Numbered from the stretch's first letter, positions 26,855 to 39,898 are shown. The stretch: 64,000 bases of DNA from Coriaria nepalensis (GCA_027186245.1 CP114481.1:30473501-30537500), one strand, 5' to 3'. Notes: generated from the letters alone by a model not told the origin. A program made the numbers and translations.

Positions 26855-26865
26855 ATGAGTCATTT
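26855..26865. promoter_or_regulatory. Perfect AP-1/GCN4-type palindrome AATGAGTCATT (example of a per-monomer site)
   Basis: The 11-mer is palindromic around its central G and contains TGAGTCA, the known core for bZIP dimers such as Jun/Fos and yeast Gcn4. It sits at unit positions 97-107 and recurs in most monomers, so several hundred copies lie in the window. Some variants lose one half (TGTGTCA, TAAGTCA), and a few carry the other central base (TGACTCA, for example near 33,818 and 56,253), which keeps the palindrome. The match to the core is directly visible. Binding or function is inference only; a heptamer can be fixed in a satellite by amplification alone. Confidence 0.35.
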
Positions 26866-27752
26866 CAAGTCAATAACTTATTTCAAAGCAAGTGGAACGA
26901 ATTCTATTTTTGCACTACAAACACAAGTTTTGTGCATCACTTGCAAATGATCAATGCAAGGAAAGTGTGCATTCGTTTAACCTTAAAATCATTTCAATGA
27001 GTCATTTCCAGTCAATAACTTATTTCAAAGTAAGTCGAAAGAATTCTATTGTTGCACTACAAATGCAAGTTTGTGGCATAACTTGCAAATGATCAATGCA
27101 AGGAAAGTGTGCATTCGTTTAACCTTAAAATCATTTCAATGAGTCATTTCAAGTCAATAACTTATTTCAAAGCAAGTCGAACGAATTCTATTTTTGCACT
27201 ACAAACACAAGCTTTGTGCATAACTTGAAAGTGACCAATGCAAGGAAAGTGTGCATTCATTTAACCTTAAAATCATTTTAATGTGTCATTTCAAGTTGAT
27301 ATCTTATTTCAAAGCAAGTCGAACGAATTCTATTTTTGCACAACAAACAGAAGTTTTGTGCATAACTTGCAAATGATCAATGCATGGAATGTGTGCATTC
27401 GTTTAACCTTAAAATAATTTCAATGAGTCATTTCAAGTCAATATCTTATTTCAAAGTAATTCGAACGAGCACTATTTTTGCACTACAAATGCAAGTTTTG
27501 TGCATAACTTGCACATGATCAATGCAAGGAAACTGTGCATTCGTTTAACCTTTAAATCATTTCAGAGAGTCATTACAAGTCAATAACTTATTTCAAAGCA
27601 AGTCGAACGAATTCTATTTTTGCACTACAAACACAAGTTTTGTGCATAACTTGCAAATGATAAATGCAAGGAAAGTGTGCATTCGTTTAACTTTAAAATC
27701 ATTTCAATGAGTCATTTCCAGTCAATAACTTATTTCAAAGCAAGTCGAACGA

Positions 27753-30025
27753 ATTCTATTTTTGCACTACAAACAGAAGTTTTTTGCATAACTTGCAAAT
27801 GATCAATGCAAGGAAAGTGTGCATTCGTTTAACCTTAAAATCATTTCAATGAGTCATTTCCAGTCAATAACTTATTTCAAAGCAAGTCGAAAGAATTCTA
27901 TTGTTGCACTACAAATGCAAGTTTTGGGCATAACTTGCACATTATTAATGCAAGGAAACTGTGCATTCGTTTAACCTTAAAATCATTTCAATGAGTCATT
28001 TCAAGTCAATAATTTATTTCAAAGCAAGTCGAACGAATTCAATTTTTGCACTACAAACACATGTTTTGTGCATAACTTGCAAGTGATCAATGCAAGGAAA
28101 GTGTGCATTCATTTAACCTTAAAATCATTTCACTGTGTCATTTCAAGTCGATATCTTATTTCAAAGCAAGTCGAACGAATTCTATTTTTGCACAACAAAC
28201 AGAAGTTTTGTGCATAACTTGCAAATGATCAATGCAAGGAATGTGTGCATTCGTTTAACCTTAAAATCATTTCAATGAGTCATTTCAAGTCAATATCTTA
28301 TTTCAAAGTAATTCGAACGAGCACTATTTTTTCACTACAAATGCAAGTTTTGTGCATAACTTGCAAATGATCAATGCAAGGAAAGTGTGCATTCGTTTAA
28401 CCTTAAAATCATTTCAATGAGTCATTTCCAGTCAATAACTTATTTCAAAGCATGTCGAAAGAATTCTATTTTTGCACTACAAACAGAAGTTTTCTGCATA
28501 AGTTGCAAATGATCAATGCAAGGAAAGTGTGCATTCGTTTAACCTTTAAATCATTTCAATGAGTCATTTCAAGTCAATAACTTATTTCAAAGCAAGTCGA
28601 ACGAATTCTATTTTTGCACTACAAACAGAAGTTTTTTGCATAACTTGCAAATGATCAATGCAAGGAAAGTCTGCATTCGTTTAACCTTTAAATCATTTCA
28701 ATGAGTCATTTCAAGTCAATAACTTATTTCAAAGCAAGTCGAACGAATTTTATTTTTGCACTACAAACACAAGTTTTGTGCATAACTTGTAAATGATCAA
28801 TGCAAGGAAAGTGTGCATTCGTTTAACCTAAAAATCATTTCAATAAGTCATTTCCAGTCAATAACTTATTTCAAAGCAAGTCGAAAGAATTCTATTGTTG
28901 CACTACAAATGAGAGTTTTGGGCATAACTTGCAAATGATCAATGCAAGGAAAGTGTGCATTCGTTTAACCTTAAAATCATTTCAATGTGTCATTTCAAGT
29001 CAATAACTTATTTCAAAGCAAGTCGAACGAATTCTATTTTTGCACTACAAACACAAGTTTTGTGCATAACTTGCAAGTGATCAATGCAAGGAAAGTGTGT
29101 ATTCATTTAACCTTAAAATCATTTCACTGTGTCATTTCAAGTCGATATCTTATTTCAAAGCAATTGGAATGAATTCTATTTTTGCACAACAAACAGAAGT
29201 TTTGTGCATAACTTGCAAATGATCAATGCAAGGAATGTGTGCATTCGTTTAACCTTAAAATCATTTCAATGAGTCATTTCAAGTCAATATCTTATTTCAA
29301 AGTAATTCGAACGAGCACTATTTTTGCACTACAAATGCAAGTTTTGTGCATAACTTGCACATGATCAATGCAAGGAAACTGTGCATTCGTTTAACCTTAA
29401 AATCAATGCAATGAGTCATTTCAAGTCAATATCTTATTTCAAAGCAAGTTGAACGAATTCAATTTTTTTGCACTACAAACACAAGTTCTGTGCATAAGTG
29501 CAAATGATCATTGCAAGGAAAGTGTGCATTCGTTTAACCTTAAAATCATTTCAATGAGTCATTTCAAGTCAATAACTTATTTCAAAGCAAGTCGAACGAA
29601 TTCTATTTTTGCACTACAAACACAAGTTTTCTTCATAACTTGCAAATGATCAATGCAAGGAAAGTTTGCATTCGTTTAACCTTAAAATCATTTCAATGAG
29701 TCATTTCGAGTCAATATTTTATTTCAAAGTAATTCGAACGAGCACCATTTTTCCACAACAAATGCATGTTTTGTGCATAACTTGCACATGATCAATGCAT
29801 GGAAATTGTGCATTCGTCTAACCTTAAAATCATTTCAATGTGTCTTTTCAAGTCAATAACTTATTTCAAAGCAAGTCGAAAGAATTCTATTTTTGCACTA
29901 CAAATGCAAGTTTTGGGCATAACTTGCAAATGATCAATGCAAGGAAAGTGTGCATTCGTTTAACCTTAAAATCATTTCAATGAGTCATTTCAATTCAATA
30001 ACTTATTTCAAAGCAAGTCGAACGA
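27753..30025. repeat. 16-unit tandem duplication, copy 1 (2,273 bp)
   Basis: This is exactly 16 x 142 + 1 bp and abuts its copy. The extra base comes from a unit with a seven-T tract and a shortened CATAAGTGC. In the stretches I compared I found no difference between the copies, including rare marks such as CAATTGGAATG, AATGAGAGTTTTGGGC, CAGTCAATAACTT next to GCATGTCG, and AGCACCATTTTTCCAC. That makes it one of the youngest events here, or an assembly duplication. Confidence 0.9.
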
Positions 30026-32298
30026 ATTCTATTTTTGCACTACAAACAGAAGTTTTTTGCATAACTTGCAAATGATCAATGCAAGGAAAGTGTGCATTCG
30101 TTTAACCTTAAAATCATTTCAATGAGTCATTTCCAGTCAATAACTTATTTCAAAGCAAGTCGAAAGAATTCTATTGTTGCACTACAAATGCAAGTTTTGG
30201 GCATAACTTGCACATTATTAATGCAAGGAAACTGTGCATTCGTTTAACCTTAAAATCATTTCAATGAGTCATTTCAAGTCAATAATTTATTTCAAAGCAA
30301 GTCGAACGAATTCAATTTTTGCACTACAAACACATGTTTTGTGCATAACTTGCAAGTGATCAATGCAAGGAAAGTGTGCATTCATTTAACCTTAAAATCA
30401 TTTCACTGTGTCATTTCAAGTCGATATCTTATTTCAAAGCAAGTCGAACGAATTCTATTTTTGCACAACAAACAGAAGTTTTGTGCATAACTTGCAAATG
30501 ATCAATGCAAGGAATGTGTGCATTCGTTTAACCTTAAAATCATTTCAATGAGTCATTTCAAGTCAATATCTTATTTCAAAGTAATTCGAACGAGCACTAT
30601 TTTTTCACTACAAATGCAAGTTTTGTGCATAACTTGCAAATGATCAATGCAAGGAAAGTGTGCATTCGTTTAACCTTAAAATCATTTCAATGAGTCATTT
30701 CCAGTCAATAACTTATTTCAAAGCATGTCGAAAGAATTCTATTTTTGCACTACAAACAGAAGTTTTCTGCATAAGTTGCAAATGATCAATGCAAGGAAAG
30801 TGTGCATTCGTTTAACCTTTAAATCATTTCAATGAGTCATTTCAAGTCAATAACTTATTTCAAAGCAAGTCGAACGAATTCTATTTTTGCACTACAAACA
30901 GAAGTTTTTTGCATAACTTGCAAATGATCAATGCAAGGAAAGTCTGCATTCGTTTAACCTTTAAATCATTTCAATGAGTCATTTCAAGTCAATAACTTAT
31001 TTCAAAGCAAGTCGAACGAATTTTATTTTTGCACTACAAACACAAGTTTTGTGCATAACTTGTAAATGATCAATGCAAGGAAAGTGTGCATTCGTTTAAC
31101 CTAAAAATCATTTCAATAAGTCATTTCCAGTCAATAACTTATTTCAAAGCAAGTCGAAAGAATTCTATTGTTGCACTACAAATGAGAGTTTTGGGCATAA
31201 CTTGCAAATGATCAATGCAAGGAAAGTGTGCATTCGTTTAACCTTAAAATCATTTCAATGTGTCATTTCAAGTCAATAACTTATTTCAAAGCAAGTCGAA
31301 CGAATTCTATTTTTGCACTACAAACACAAGTTTTGTGCATAACTTGCAAGTGATCAATGCAAGGAAAGTGTGTATTCATTTAACCTTAAAATCATTTCAC
31401 TGTGTCATTTCAAGTCGATATCTTATTTCAAAGCAATTGGAATGAATTCTATTTTTGCACAACAAACAGAAGTTTTGTGCATAACTTGCAAATGATCAAT
31501 GCAAGGAATGTGTGCATTCGTTTAACCTTAAAATCATTTCAATGAGTCATTTCAAGTCAATATCTTATTTCAAAGTAATTCGAACGAGCACTATTTTTGC
31601 ACTACAAATGCAAGTTTTGTGCATAACTTGCACATGATCAATGCAAGGAAACTGTGCATTCGTTTAACCTTAAAATCAATGCAATGAGTCATTTCAAGTC
31701 AATATCTTATTTCAAAGCAAGTTGAACGAATTCAATTTTTTTGCACTACAAACACAAGTTCTGTGCATAAGTGCAAATGATCATTGCAAGGAAAGTGTGC
31801 ATTCGTTTAACCTTAAAATCATTTCAATGAGTCATTTCAAGTCAATAACTTATTTCAAAGCAAGTCGAACGAATTCTATTTTTGCACTACAAACACAAGT
31901 TTTCTTCATAACTTGCAAATGATCAATGCAAGGAAAGTTTGCATTCGTTTAACCTTAAAATCATTTCAATGAGTCATTTCGAGTCAATATTTTATTTCAA
32001 AGTAATTCGAACGAGCACCATTTTTCCACAACAAATGCATGTTTTGTGCATAACTTGCACATGATCAATGCATGGAAATTGTGCATTCGTCTAACCTTAA
32101 AATCATTTCAATGTGTCTTTTCAAGTCAATAACTTATTTCAAAGCAAGTCGAAAGAATTCTATTTTTGCACTACAAATGCAAGTTTTGGGCATAACTTGC
32201 AAATGATCAATGCAAGGAAAGTGTGCATTCGTTTAACCTTAAAATCATTTCAATGAGTCATTTCAATTCAATAACTTATTTCAAAGCAAGTCGAACGA
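30026..32298. repeat. 16-unit tandem duplication, copy 2 (2,273 bp)
   Basis: It is indistinguishable from the preceding block where checked. The next unit starts as a third copy but departs at GTGTCCACTCG. The second half of this block also belongs to the longer repeat that recurs at 34,750. Confidence 0.9.
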
Positions 32299-34650
32299 AT
32301 TCTATTTTTGCACTACAAACAGAAGTTTTTTGCATAACTTGCAAATGATCAATGCAAGGAAAGTGTCCACTCGTTTAACCTTTAAATCATTTCAATGGGT
32401 CATTTCAAGTCAATAACTTATTTCAAAGCAAGTCGAACGAATTCTATTTCTGCACTACAAACAGAAGTTTTGTGCATAACTTGCAAATGATCAATGCAAG
32501 GAAAGTGTGCATTCGTTTAACATAAAATCATTTCAATGAGTCATTTCAGGTCAATAATTTATTTCAAAGCAAGTCGAACGAATTCAATTTTTGCACTACA
32601 AACACAAGTTTTGTGCATAACTTGCAAATGATCATTGCAAGGAAAGTGTGCATTCGTGTAACCTTAAAATCAATTCAATGAGTCATTTCAAGTCAATAAC
32701 TTATTTTAAAGCAAGTCGAACGAATTTTATTTTTGCACTACAGACAGAAGTTTTGTGCATAACTTGCAAATGATCAATGCAAGGAAAGTGTGCATTCGTT
32801 TAACCTTAAAATCATTTCAATGAGTCATTTCCAGTCAATAACTTATTTCAAAGCATGTCGAGAGAATTCTATTTTTGCACTACAAACAGAAGTTTTCTGC
32901 ATAAGTTGCAAATGATCAATGCAAGGAAAGTGTGCATTCGTTTAACCTTTAAATCATTTCAATGAGTCATTTCAAGTCAATAACTTATTTCAAAGCAAGT
33001 CGAACGAATTCTATTTTTGCACTACAAACACAAGTTTTGTGCATAACTTGCAAATGATCAATGCAAGGAAAGTGTGCATTCGTTTAACCTTTAAATCATT
33101 TCAATGAGTCATCCCAAGTCAATAACTTATTTCAAAGCAAGTCGAACGAATTCTATTTTTGCACTACAAACACAAGTTTTGTGCATAACTTGCAAGTGAT
33201 CAATGCAAGGAAAGTGTACATTCGTTTAACCTTAAAATCATTTCAATGAGTCATTTCAAGTCAATAACTTATTTCAAAGCAAGTCGAACGAATTCTATTT
33301 TTGCACTACAAACAGAAGTTTTTTGCATAACTTGCAAATGATCAATGCAAGGAAAGTGTGCATTCGTTTAACCTTTAAATCATTTCAATGAGTCATTTCA
33401 AGTCAATAACTTATTTCAAACCATGTCGAACGAATTCTATTTTTGCACTACAAACACAAGTTTTGTGCATAACTTGCAAGTGATCAATGCAAGGAAAGTG
33501 TACATTCGTTTAACCTTAAAATCATTTCAATGAGTCATTTCAAGTCAATAACTTATTTCAAAGCAAGTCGAACGAATTCTATTTTTGCACTACAAACAGA
33601 AGTTTTTTGCATAACTTGCAAATGATCAATGCAAGGAAAGTGTGCATTCGTTTAACCTTAAAATCATTTCAATGAGTCATTTCAAGTCAATAACTTATTT
33701 CAAAGCAAGTCGAACGAATTCAATTTTTTCACTACAAACACAAGTTTTGTGCATAACTTCCAAATGATCATTGCAAGGAAAGTGTGCATTCGTTTAACCT
33801 TAAAATCATTTCAATGACTCATTTCAAGTCAATAACTTATTTCAAAGCAAGTCGAACGAATTCTATTTTTGCACTACAAATACAAGTTTTCTGCATAACT
33901 TGCAAATGATCAATGCAAGGAAAGTGTGCATTCGTTTAGCCTTAAAATCATTTCAATGAGTCATTTGAAGTCAATATCTTATTTCAAAGTAATTCGAACG
34001 AGCACTATTTTTGCACTACAAATGCAAGTTTTGTGCATAACTTGCACATGATCAATGCAAGGAAACTGTGGATTCGTTTAACCTTAAAATCATTTCAATG
34101 TGTCTTTTCAAGTCAATAACTTATTTCAAGGCAAGTCGAAAGAATTCTATTTTTGCACTACAAACACAAGTTTTGTGCATAACTTCCAAATTGTCATTGC
34201 AAGGAAAGTGTGCATTCGTTTAACCTTAAAATCATTTCAATGAGTCATTTCAAGTCAATAACTTATTTCAAAGCAAGTCGAACGAATTCTATTTTTGCAC
34301 TACAAACACAAGTTTTCTGCATAACTTGCAAATATCAATGCAAGGAAAGTGTGCATTCGTTTAGCCTTAAAATCATTTCAATGAGTCATCTCAAGTCAAT
34401 ATCTTATTTCAAAGTAATTCGAACGAGCACTATTTCTGCACTACAAAAAGAAGTTTTTTGCATAACTTGCAAATGATCAATGCAAGGAAAGTGTACATTC
34501 GTTTAACCATTAAATCATTTCAATGAGTCATTTCAAGTCAATAACTTATTTCAAAGCAAGTCGAACGAATTCTATTCTTGCACTACAAACAGAAGTTTTT
34601 TGCATAACTTGCAAATGATCAATGCAAGGAAAGTGTCCATTCGTTTAACC
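31205..34650. repeat. About 24-unit duplication, copy 1
   Basis: Partner 34,750-38,060. The shift is 3,549 bp up to about 33,655 and 3,407 bp from about 33,960, because the partner lacks one monomer. Marks include GTGTATTCATTTAACC, AATTCAATTTTTTTGC, GTTTAACATAAAATC, CAGGTCAATAATTT, CAGACAGAAG, TCATCCCAAGTC, CAAACCATGTCG, TTCCAAATTGTCATTGC, CAAATATCAATGC and CTACAAAAAGAAG. Confidence 0.87.
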
Positions 34651-34749
34651 TTAAAATCATTTCAATGAGTCATTTCAAGTCAATACCTTATTTCAAAGCA
34701 AGTCGAACGAATTCTATTTTTGCACTACAAACAGAAGTTTTTTGCATAA

Positions 34750-37700
34750 CTTGCAAATGATCAATGCAAGGAAAGTGTGCATTCGTTTAACCTTAAAATC
34801 ATTTCAATGTGTCATTTCAAGTCAATAACTTATTTCAAAGCAAGTCGAACGAATTCTATTTTTGCACTACAAACACAAGTTTTGTGCATAACTTGCAAGT
34901 GATCAATGCAAGGAAAGTGTGTATTCATTTAACCTTAAAATCATTTCACTGTGTCATTTCAAGTCGATATCTTATTTCAAAGCAATTGGAATGAATTCTA
35001 TTTTTGCACAACAAACAGAAGTTTTGTGCATAACTTGCAAATGATCAATGCAAGGAATGTGTGCATTCGTTTAACCTTAAAATCATTTCAATGAGTCATT
35101 TCAAGTCAATATCTTATTTCAAAGTAATTCGAACGAGCACTATTTTTGCACTACAAATGCAAGTTTTGTGCATAACTTGCACATGATCAATGCAAGGAAA
35201 CTGTGCATTCGTTTAACCTTAAAATCAATGCAACGAGTCATTTCAAGTCAATATCTTATTTCAAAGCAAGTCGAACGAATTCAATTTTTTTGCACTACAA
35301 ACACAAGTTCTGTGCATAAGTGCAAATGATCATTGCAAGGAAAGTGTGCATTCGTTTAACCTTAAAATCATTTCAATGAGTCATTTCAAGTCAATAACTT
35401 ATTTCAAAGCAAGTCGAACGAATTCTATTTTTGCACTACAAACACAAGTTTTCTTCATAACTTGCAAATGATCAATGCAAGGAAAGTTTGCATTCGTTTA
35501 ACCTTAAAATCATTTCAATAAGTCATTTCGAGTCAATATTTTATTTCAAAGTAATTCGAACGAGCACCATTTTTCCACAACAAATGCATGTTTTGTGCAT
35601 AACTTGCACATGATCAATGCATGGAAACTGTGCATTCGTCTAACCTTAAAATCATTTCAATGTGTCTTTTCAAGTCAATAACTTATTTCAAAGCAAGTCG
35701 AAAGAATTCTATTTTTGCACTACAAATGCAAGTTTTGGGCATAACTTGCAAATGATCAATGCAAGGAAAGTGTGCATTCGTTTAACCTTAAAATCATTTC
35801 AATGAGTCATTTCAATTCAATAACTTATTTCAAAGCAAGTCGAACGAATTCTATTTTTGCACTACAAACAGAAGTTTTTTGCATAACTTGCAAATGATCA
35901 ATGCAAGGAAAGTGTCCATTCGTTTAACCTTTAAATCATTTCAATGGGTCATTTCAAGTCAATAACTTATTTCAAAGCAAGTCGAACGAATTCTATTTCT
36001 GCACTACAAACAGAAGTTTTGTGCATAACTTGCAAATGATCAATGCAAGGAAAGTGTGCATTCGTTTAACATAAAATCATTTCAATGAGTCATTTCAGGT
36101 CAATAATTTATTTCAAAGCAAGTCGAACGAATTCAATTTTTGCACTACAAACACAAGTTTTGTGCATAACTTGCAAATGATCATTGCAAGGAAAGTGTGC
36201 ATTCGTGTAACCTTAAAATCAATTCAATGAGTCATTTCAAGTCAATAACTTATTTTAAAGCAAGTCGAACGAATTCTATTTTTGCACTACAGACAGAAGT
36301 TTTGTGCATAACTTGCAAATGATCAATGCAAGGAAAGTGTGCATTCGTTTAACCTTAAAATCATTTCAATGAGTCATTTCCAGTCAATAACTTATTTCAA
36401 AGCATGTCGAGAGAATTCTATTTTTGCACTACAAACAGAAGTTTTCTGCATAAGTTGCAAATGATCAATGCAAGGAAAGTGTGCATTCGTTTAACCTTTA
36501 AATCATTTCAATGAGTCATTTCAAGTCAATAACTTATTTCAAAGCAAGTCGAACGAATTCTATTTTTGCACTACAAACACAAGTTTTGTGCATAACTTGC
36601 AAATGATCAATGCAAGGAAAGTGTGCATTCGTTTAACCTTTAAATCATTTCAATGAGTCATCCCAAGTCAATAACTTATTTCAAAGCAAGTCGAACGAAT
36701 TCTATTTTTGCACTACAAACACAAGTTTTGTGCATAACTTGCAAGTGATCAATGCAAGGAAAGTGTACATTCGTTTAACCTTAAAATCATTTCAATGAGT
36801 CATTTCAAGTCAATAACTTATTTCAAAGCAAGTCGAACGAATTCTATTTTTGCACTACAAACAGAAGTTTTTTGCATAACTTGCAAATGATCAATGCAAG
36901 GAAAGTGTGCATTCGTTTAACCTTTAAATCATTTCAATGAGTCATTTCAAGTCAATAACTTATTTCAAACCATGTCGAACGAATTCTATTTTTGCACTAC
37001 AAACACAAGTTTTGTGCATAACTTGCAAGTGATCAATGCAAGGAAAGTGTACATTCGTTTAACCTTAAAATCATTTCAATGAGTCATTTCAAGTCAATAA
37101 CTTATTTCAAAGCAAGTCGAACGAATTCTATTTTTGCACTACAAACAGAAGTTTTTTGCATAACTTGCAAATGATCAATGCAAGGAAAGTGTGCATTCGT
37201 TTAACCTTTAAATCATTTCAATGAGTCATTTCAAGTCAATAACTTATTTCAAAGCATGTCGAACGAATTCTATTTTTGCACTACAAACACAAGTTTTGTG
37301 CATAACTTGCAAGTGATCAATGCAAGGAAAGTGTACATTCGTTTAACCTTAAAATCATTTCAATTAGTCATTTGAAGTCAATATCTTATTTCAAAGTAAT
37401 TCGAACGAGCACTATTTTTGCACTACAAATGCAAGTTTTGTGCATAACTTGCACATGATCAATGCAAGGAAACTGTGGATTCGTTTAACCTTAAAATCAT
37501 TTCAATGTGTCTTTTCAAGTCAATAACTTATTTCAAGGCAAGTCGAAAGAATTCTATTTTTGCACTACAAACACAAGTTTTGTGCATAACTTCCAAATTG
37601 TCATTGCAAGGAAAGTGTGCATTCGTTTAACCTTAAAATCATTTCAATGAGTCATTTCAAGTCAATAACTTATTTCAAAGCAAGTCGAACGAATTCTATT

Positions 37701-38060
37701 TTTGCACTACAAACACAAGTTTTCTGCATAACTTGCAAATATCAATGCAAGGAAAGTGTGCATTCGTTTAGCCTTAAAATCATTTCAATGAGTCATCTCA
37801 AGTCAATATCTTATTTCAAAGTAATTCGAACGAGCACTATTTTTGCACTACAAAAAGAAGTTTTTTGCATAACTTGCAAATGATCAATGCAAGGAAAGTG
37901 TACATTCGTTTAACCATTAAATCATTTCAATGAGTCATTTCAAGTCAATAACTTATTTCAAAGCAAGTCGAACGAATTCTATTCTTGCACTACAAACAGA
38001 AGTTTTTTGCATAACTTGCAAATGATCAATGCAAGGAAAGTGTCCATTCGTTTAACCTTA
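34750..38060. repeat. About 24-unit duplication, copy 2, one monomer shorter
   Basis: It follows copy 1 almost directly. Differences are sparse: GTGTCCATTCG for GTGTCCACTCG, GAATTCTATT for GAATTTTATT near 36,271, ATTTTTGCAC for ATTTCTGCAC near 37,839, and CAACGAGTC near 35,232. The missing unit maps to about 37,205-37,368. The copy ends at AAAGTCATTTC with TTTCCAGTC. Confidence 0.87.
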
Positions 38061-38324
38061 AAGTCATTTCAATGAGTCATTTCCAGTCAATAACTTATTT
38101 CAAAGCAAGTCGAACGAATTCTATTTTTGCACTACAAACACAAGTTTTGTGCATAACTTGCAAATGATCAATGCGAGGAATGTGTGCATTCGTTTAACCT
38201 TTAAATCATTTCAGAGAGTCATTACAAGTCAATAACTTATTTCAAAGCAAGTCGAACGAATTCTATTTTTGCACTACAAACACAAGTTTTGTGCATAACT
38301 TGCAAATGATAAATGCAAGGAAAG

Positions 38325-39505
38325 TGTGCATTCGTTTAACCTTAAAATCATTTCAATGAGTCATTTCCAGTCAATAACTTATTTCAAAGCAAGTCAAACG
38401 AATTCTATTTTTGCACTACAAACACAAGTTTTGTGCATAACTTGCAAATGATCAATGCAAGGAAAGTGTGCATTCGTTTAACCTTAAAATCATTTCAATG
38501 AGTCATTTCCAGTCAATAACTTATTTCAAAGCAAGTCGAAAGAATTCTATTGTTGCACTACAAATGCAAGTTTTGGGCATAACTTGCAAATGATCAATGC
38601 AAGGAAAGTGTGCATTCGTTTAACCTTTAAATCATTTCAGTGAGTCATTTCAAGTCAATAACTTATTTCAAAGCAAGTCGAACGAATTCTATTTTTGCAC
38701 TACAAACACAAGTTTTCTGCATAACTTGCAAATGATCAATGCAAGGAAAGTGTGCATTCGTTTAGCCTTAAAATCATTTCAATGAGTCATTTCAAGTCAA
38801 TATCTTATTTCCAAGTAATTCGAACGAGCACTATTTTTGCACTACAAACAGAAGTTTTTTGCATAACTTGCAAATGATCAATGCAAGGAAAGTGTACATT
38901 CGTTTAACCATTAAATCATTTCAATGAGTCATTTCAAGTCAATAACTTATTTCAAAGCAAGTCGAACGAATTCTATTTTTGCACTACAAACACAAGTTTT
39001 TTGCATAACTTGCAAATGATCAATGCAAGGAAAGTGTCCATTCGTTTAACCTTTAAATCATTTCAATGAGTCATTCTAAGTTAGTAACTTATTTCAAAGC
39101 AAGTCGAACGAATTCTATTTTTGCGCTACAAACATAAGTTTTGTGCATAACTTGCAATTGATCAATGCAAGGAAAATGTACATTCGTTTAACCTTTAAAT
39201 CATTTCAATGAGTCATTTCAAGTCAATAACTTATTTCAAAGCAAGTCGAACGAATTCAATTTTTGCACTACAAACACAAGTTTTGTGCATAACTTGCAAA
39301 TGATCAATGCAAGGAAAGTGTGCATTCGTTTAACCTTTAAATCATTTCAATGAGTCATTTCAAGTCAATAACTTATCTCAAAGCAAGTCGAACGAATTCA
39401 ATTTTTTCACTACAAACACAAGTTTTGTGCATAACTTCCAAATTGTCATTGCAAGGAAAGTGTGCATTCGTTTAACCTTAAAATCATTTCAATGAGTCAT
39501 TTCCA
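38325..39505. repeat. 15-unit-spaced duplication, copy 1 (partner 40,456-41,636, shift 2,131 bp)
   Basis: Shared marks are TTGTTGCACTACAAATGC, TTTTCTGC with GTTTAGCC, GTGTACATTCG with CCATTAAATC, TCATTCTAAGTTAGTAAC, TTGCGCTACAAACATA, and ACTTATCTC before AATTCAATTTTTTCAC. The odd base in the shift comes from the 143-bp seven-T unit at 40,106. Confidence 0.82.
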
Positions 39506-39898
39506 GTCAATAACTTATTTCAAAGCAAGTCGAACGAATTCTATTTTTGCACTACAAACACAAGTTTTGTGCATAACTTGCAAATGATCAATGCAAGGAA
39601 AGTGTGCATTCGTTTAACCTTAAAATCATTTCAATGAGTCATTTCCAGTCAATAACTTATTTCAAAGCAAGTCGAAAGAATTCTATTGTTGCACTACAAA
39701 TGCAAGTTTTGGGCATAACTTGCAAATGATCAATGCAAGGAAAGTGTGCATTCGTTTAACCTTTAAATCATTTCAATGAGTCATTTCAAGTCAATAACTT
39801 ATTTCAGAGCAAGTCGAACGAATTCTATTTTTGCACTACAAACACAAGTTTTCTGCATAACTTGCAAATGATCAATGCAAGGAAAGTGTGCATTCGTT
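39257..39898. repeat. 7-unit-spaced duplication (partner 40,252-40,893, shift 995 bp)
   Basis: Both hold ACTTATCTCAAAGC, the TTCCAAATTGTCATTGC unit, TTTCCAGTC units, TTGTTGCAC and TTTCAGAGCAAG. The ACTTATCTC mark recurs again at 41,502, exactly 8 units after 40,366. The piece is therefore nested inside the 15-unit duplication. Confidence 0.8.

Larger units (their letters stand above)
26759..26900 (+). repeat. Representative near-consensus monomer
   Basis: This unit matches the window consensus except for GTGG in place of GTCG near its end, so it can serve as the reference. Landmarks by unit position: ATTC of the EcoRI site at 1; a T tract at 7-11; TGCAC at 11-15; CACAA/TTGTG stem arms at 22-26 and 30-34; TGTGCAT at 31-37 and again at 66-72; a CTTGCA/TGCAAG dyad at 40-60 with TGATCA at 48-53; ATTCG at 71-75; CCTTAAAATC at 81-90; AATGAGTCATT at 97-107; ATTTCAA at 91, 104 and 122; GTCGAACGA at the end. 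The choice of position 1 is arbitrary because the array is circularly permutable. Confidence 0.95.

Noticed and set aside
26759..26900. A CENP-B-box-like match at ATTCGTTTAACC
   Set aside because: TTCG and the following A fit the first half of the box, but the essential CGGG is replaced by TTAA. A five-base match in an A+T-rich repeat is expected by chance.
28987..29172. A 61-codon open frame found three times (also 31,260 and 34,809)
   Set aside because: All three are the same satellite segment inside recorded duplications. Conservation follows the DNA block, not the frame.
29700..29790. GAGCACC...TTCCAC unit as a possible foreign insertion
   Set aside because: It aligns over its full length to the GAGCACT unit type with a few substitutions and keeps the 142-bp phase.
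34210..34476. An 88-codon open frame, repeated at 37,617-37,883
   Set aside because: This is the longest open stretch, but it consists only of repeat units with small indels that remove stops; the partner lies in the duplicated 24-unit block. No start context, domain or codon bias supports a gene.
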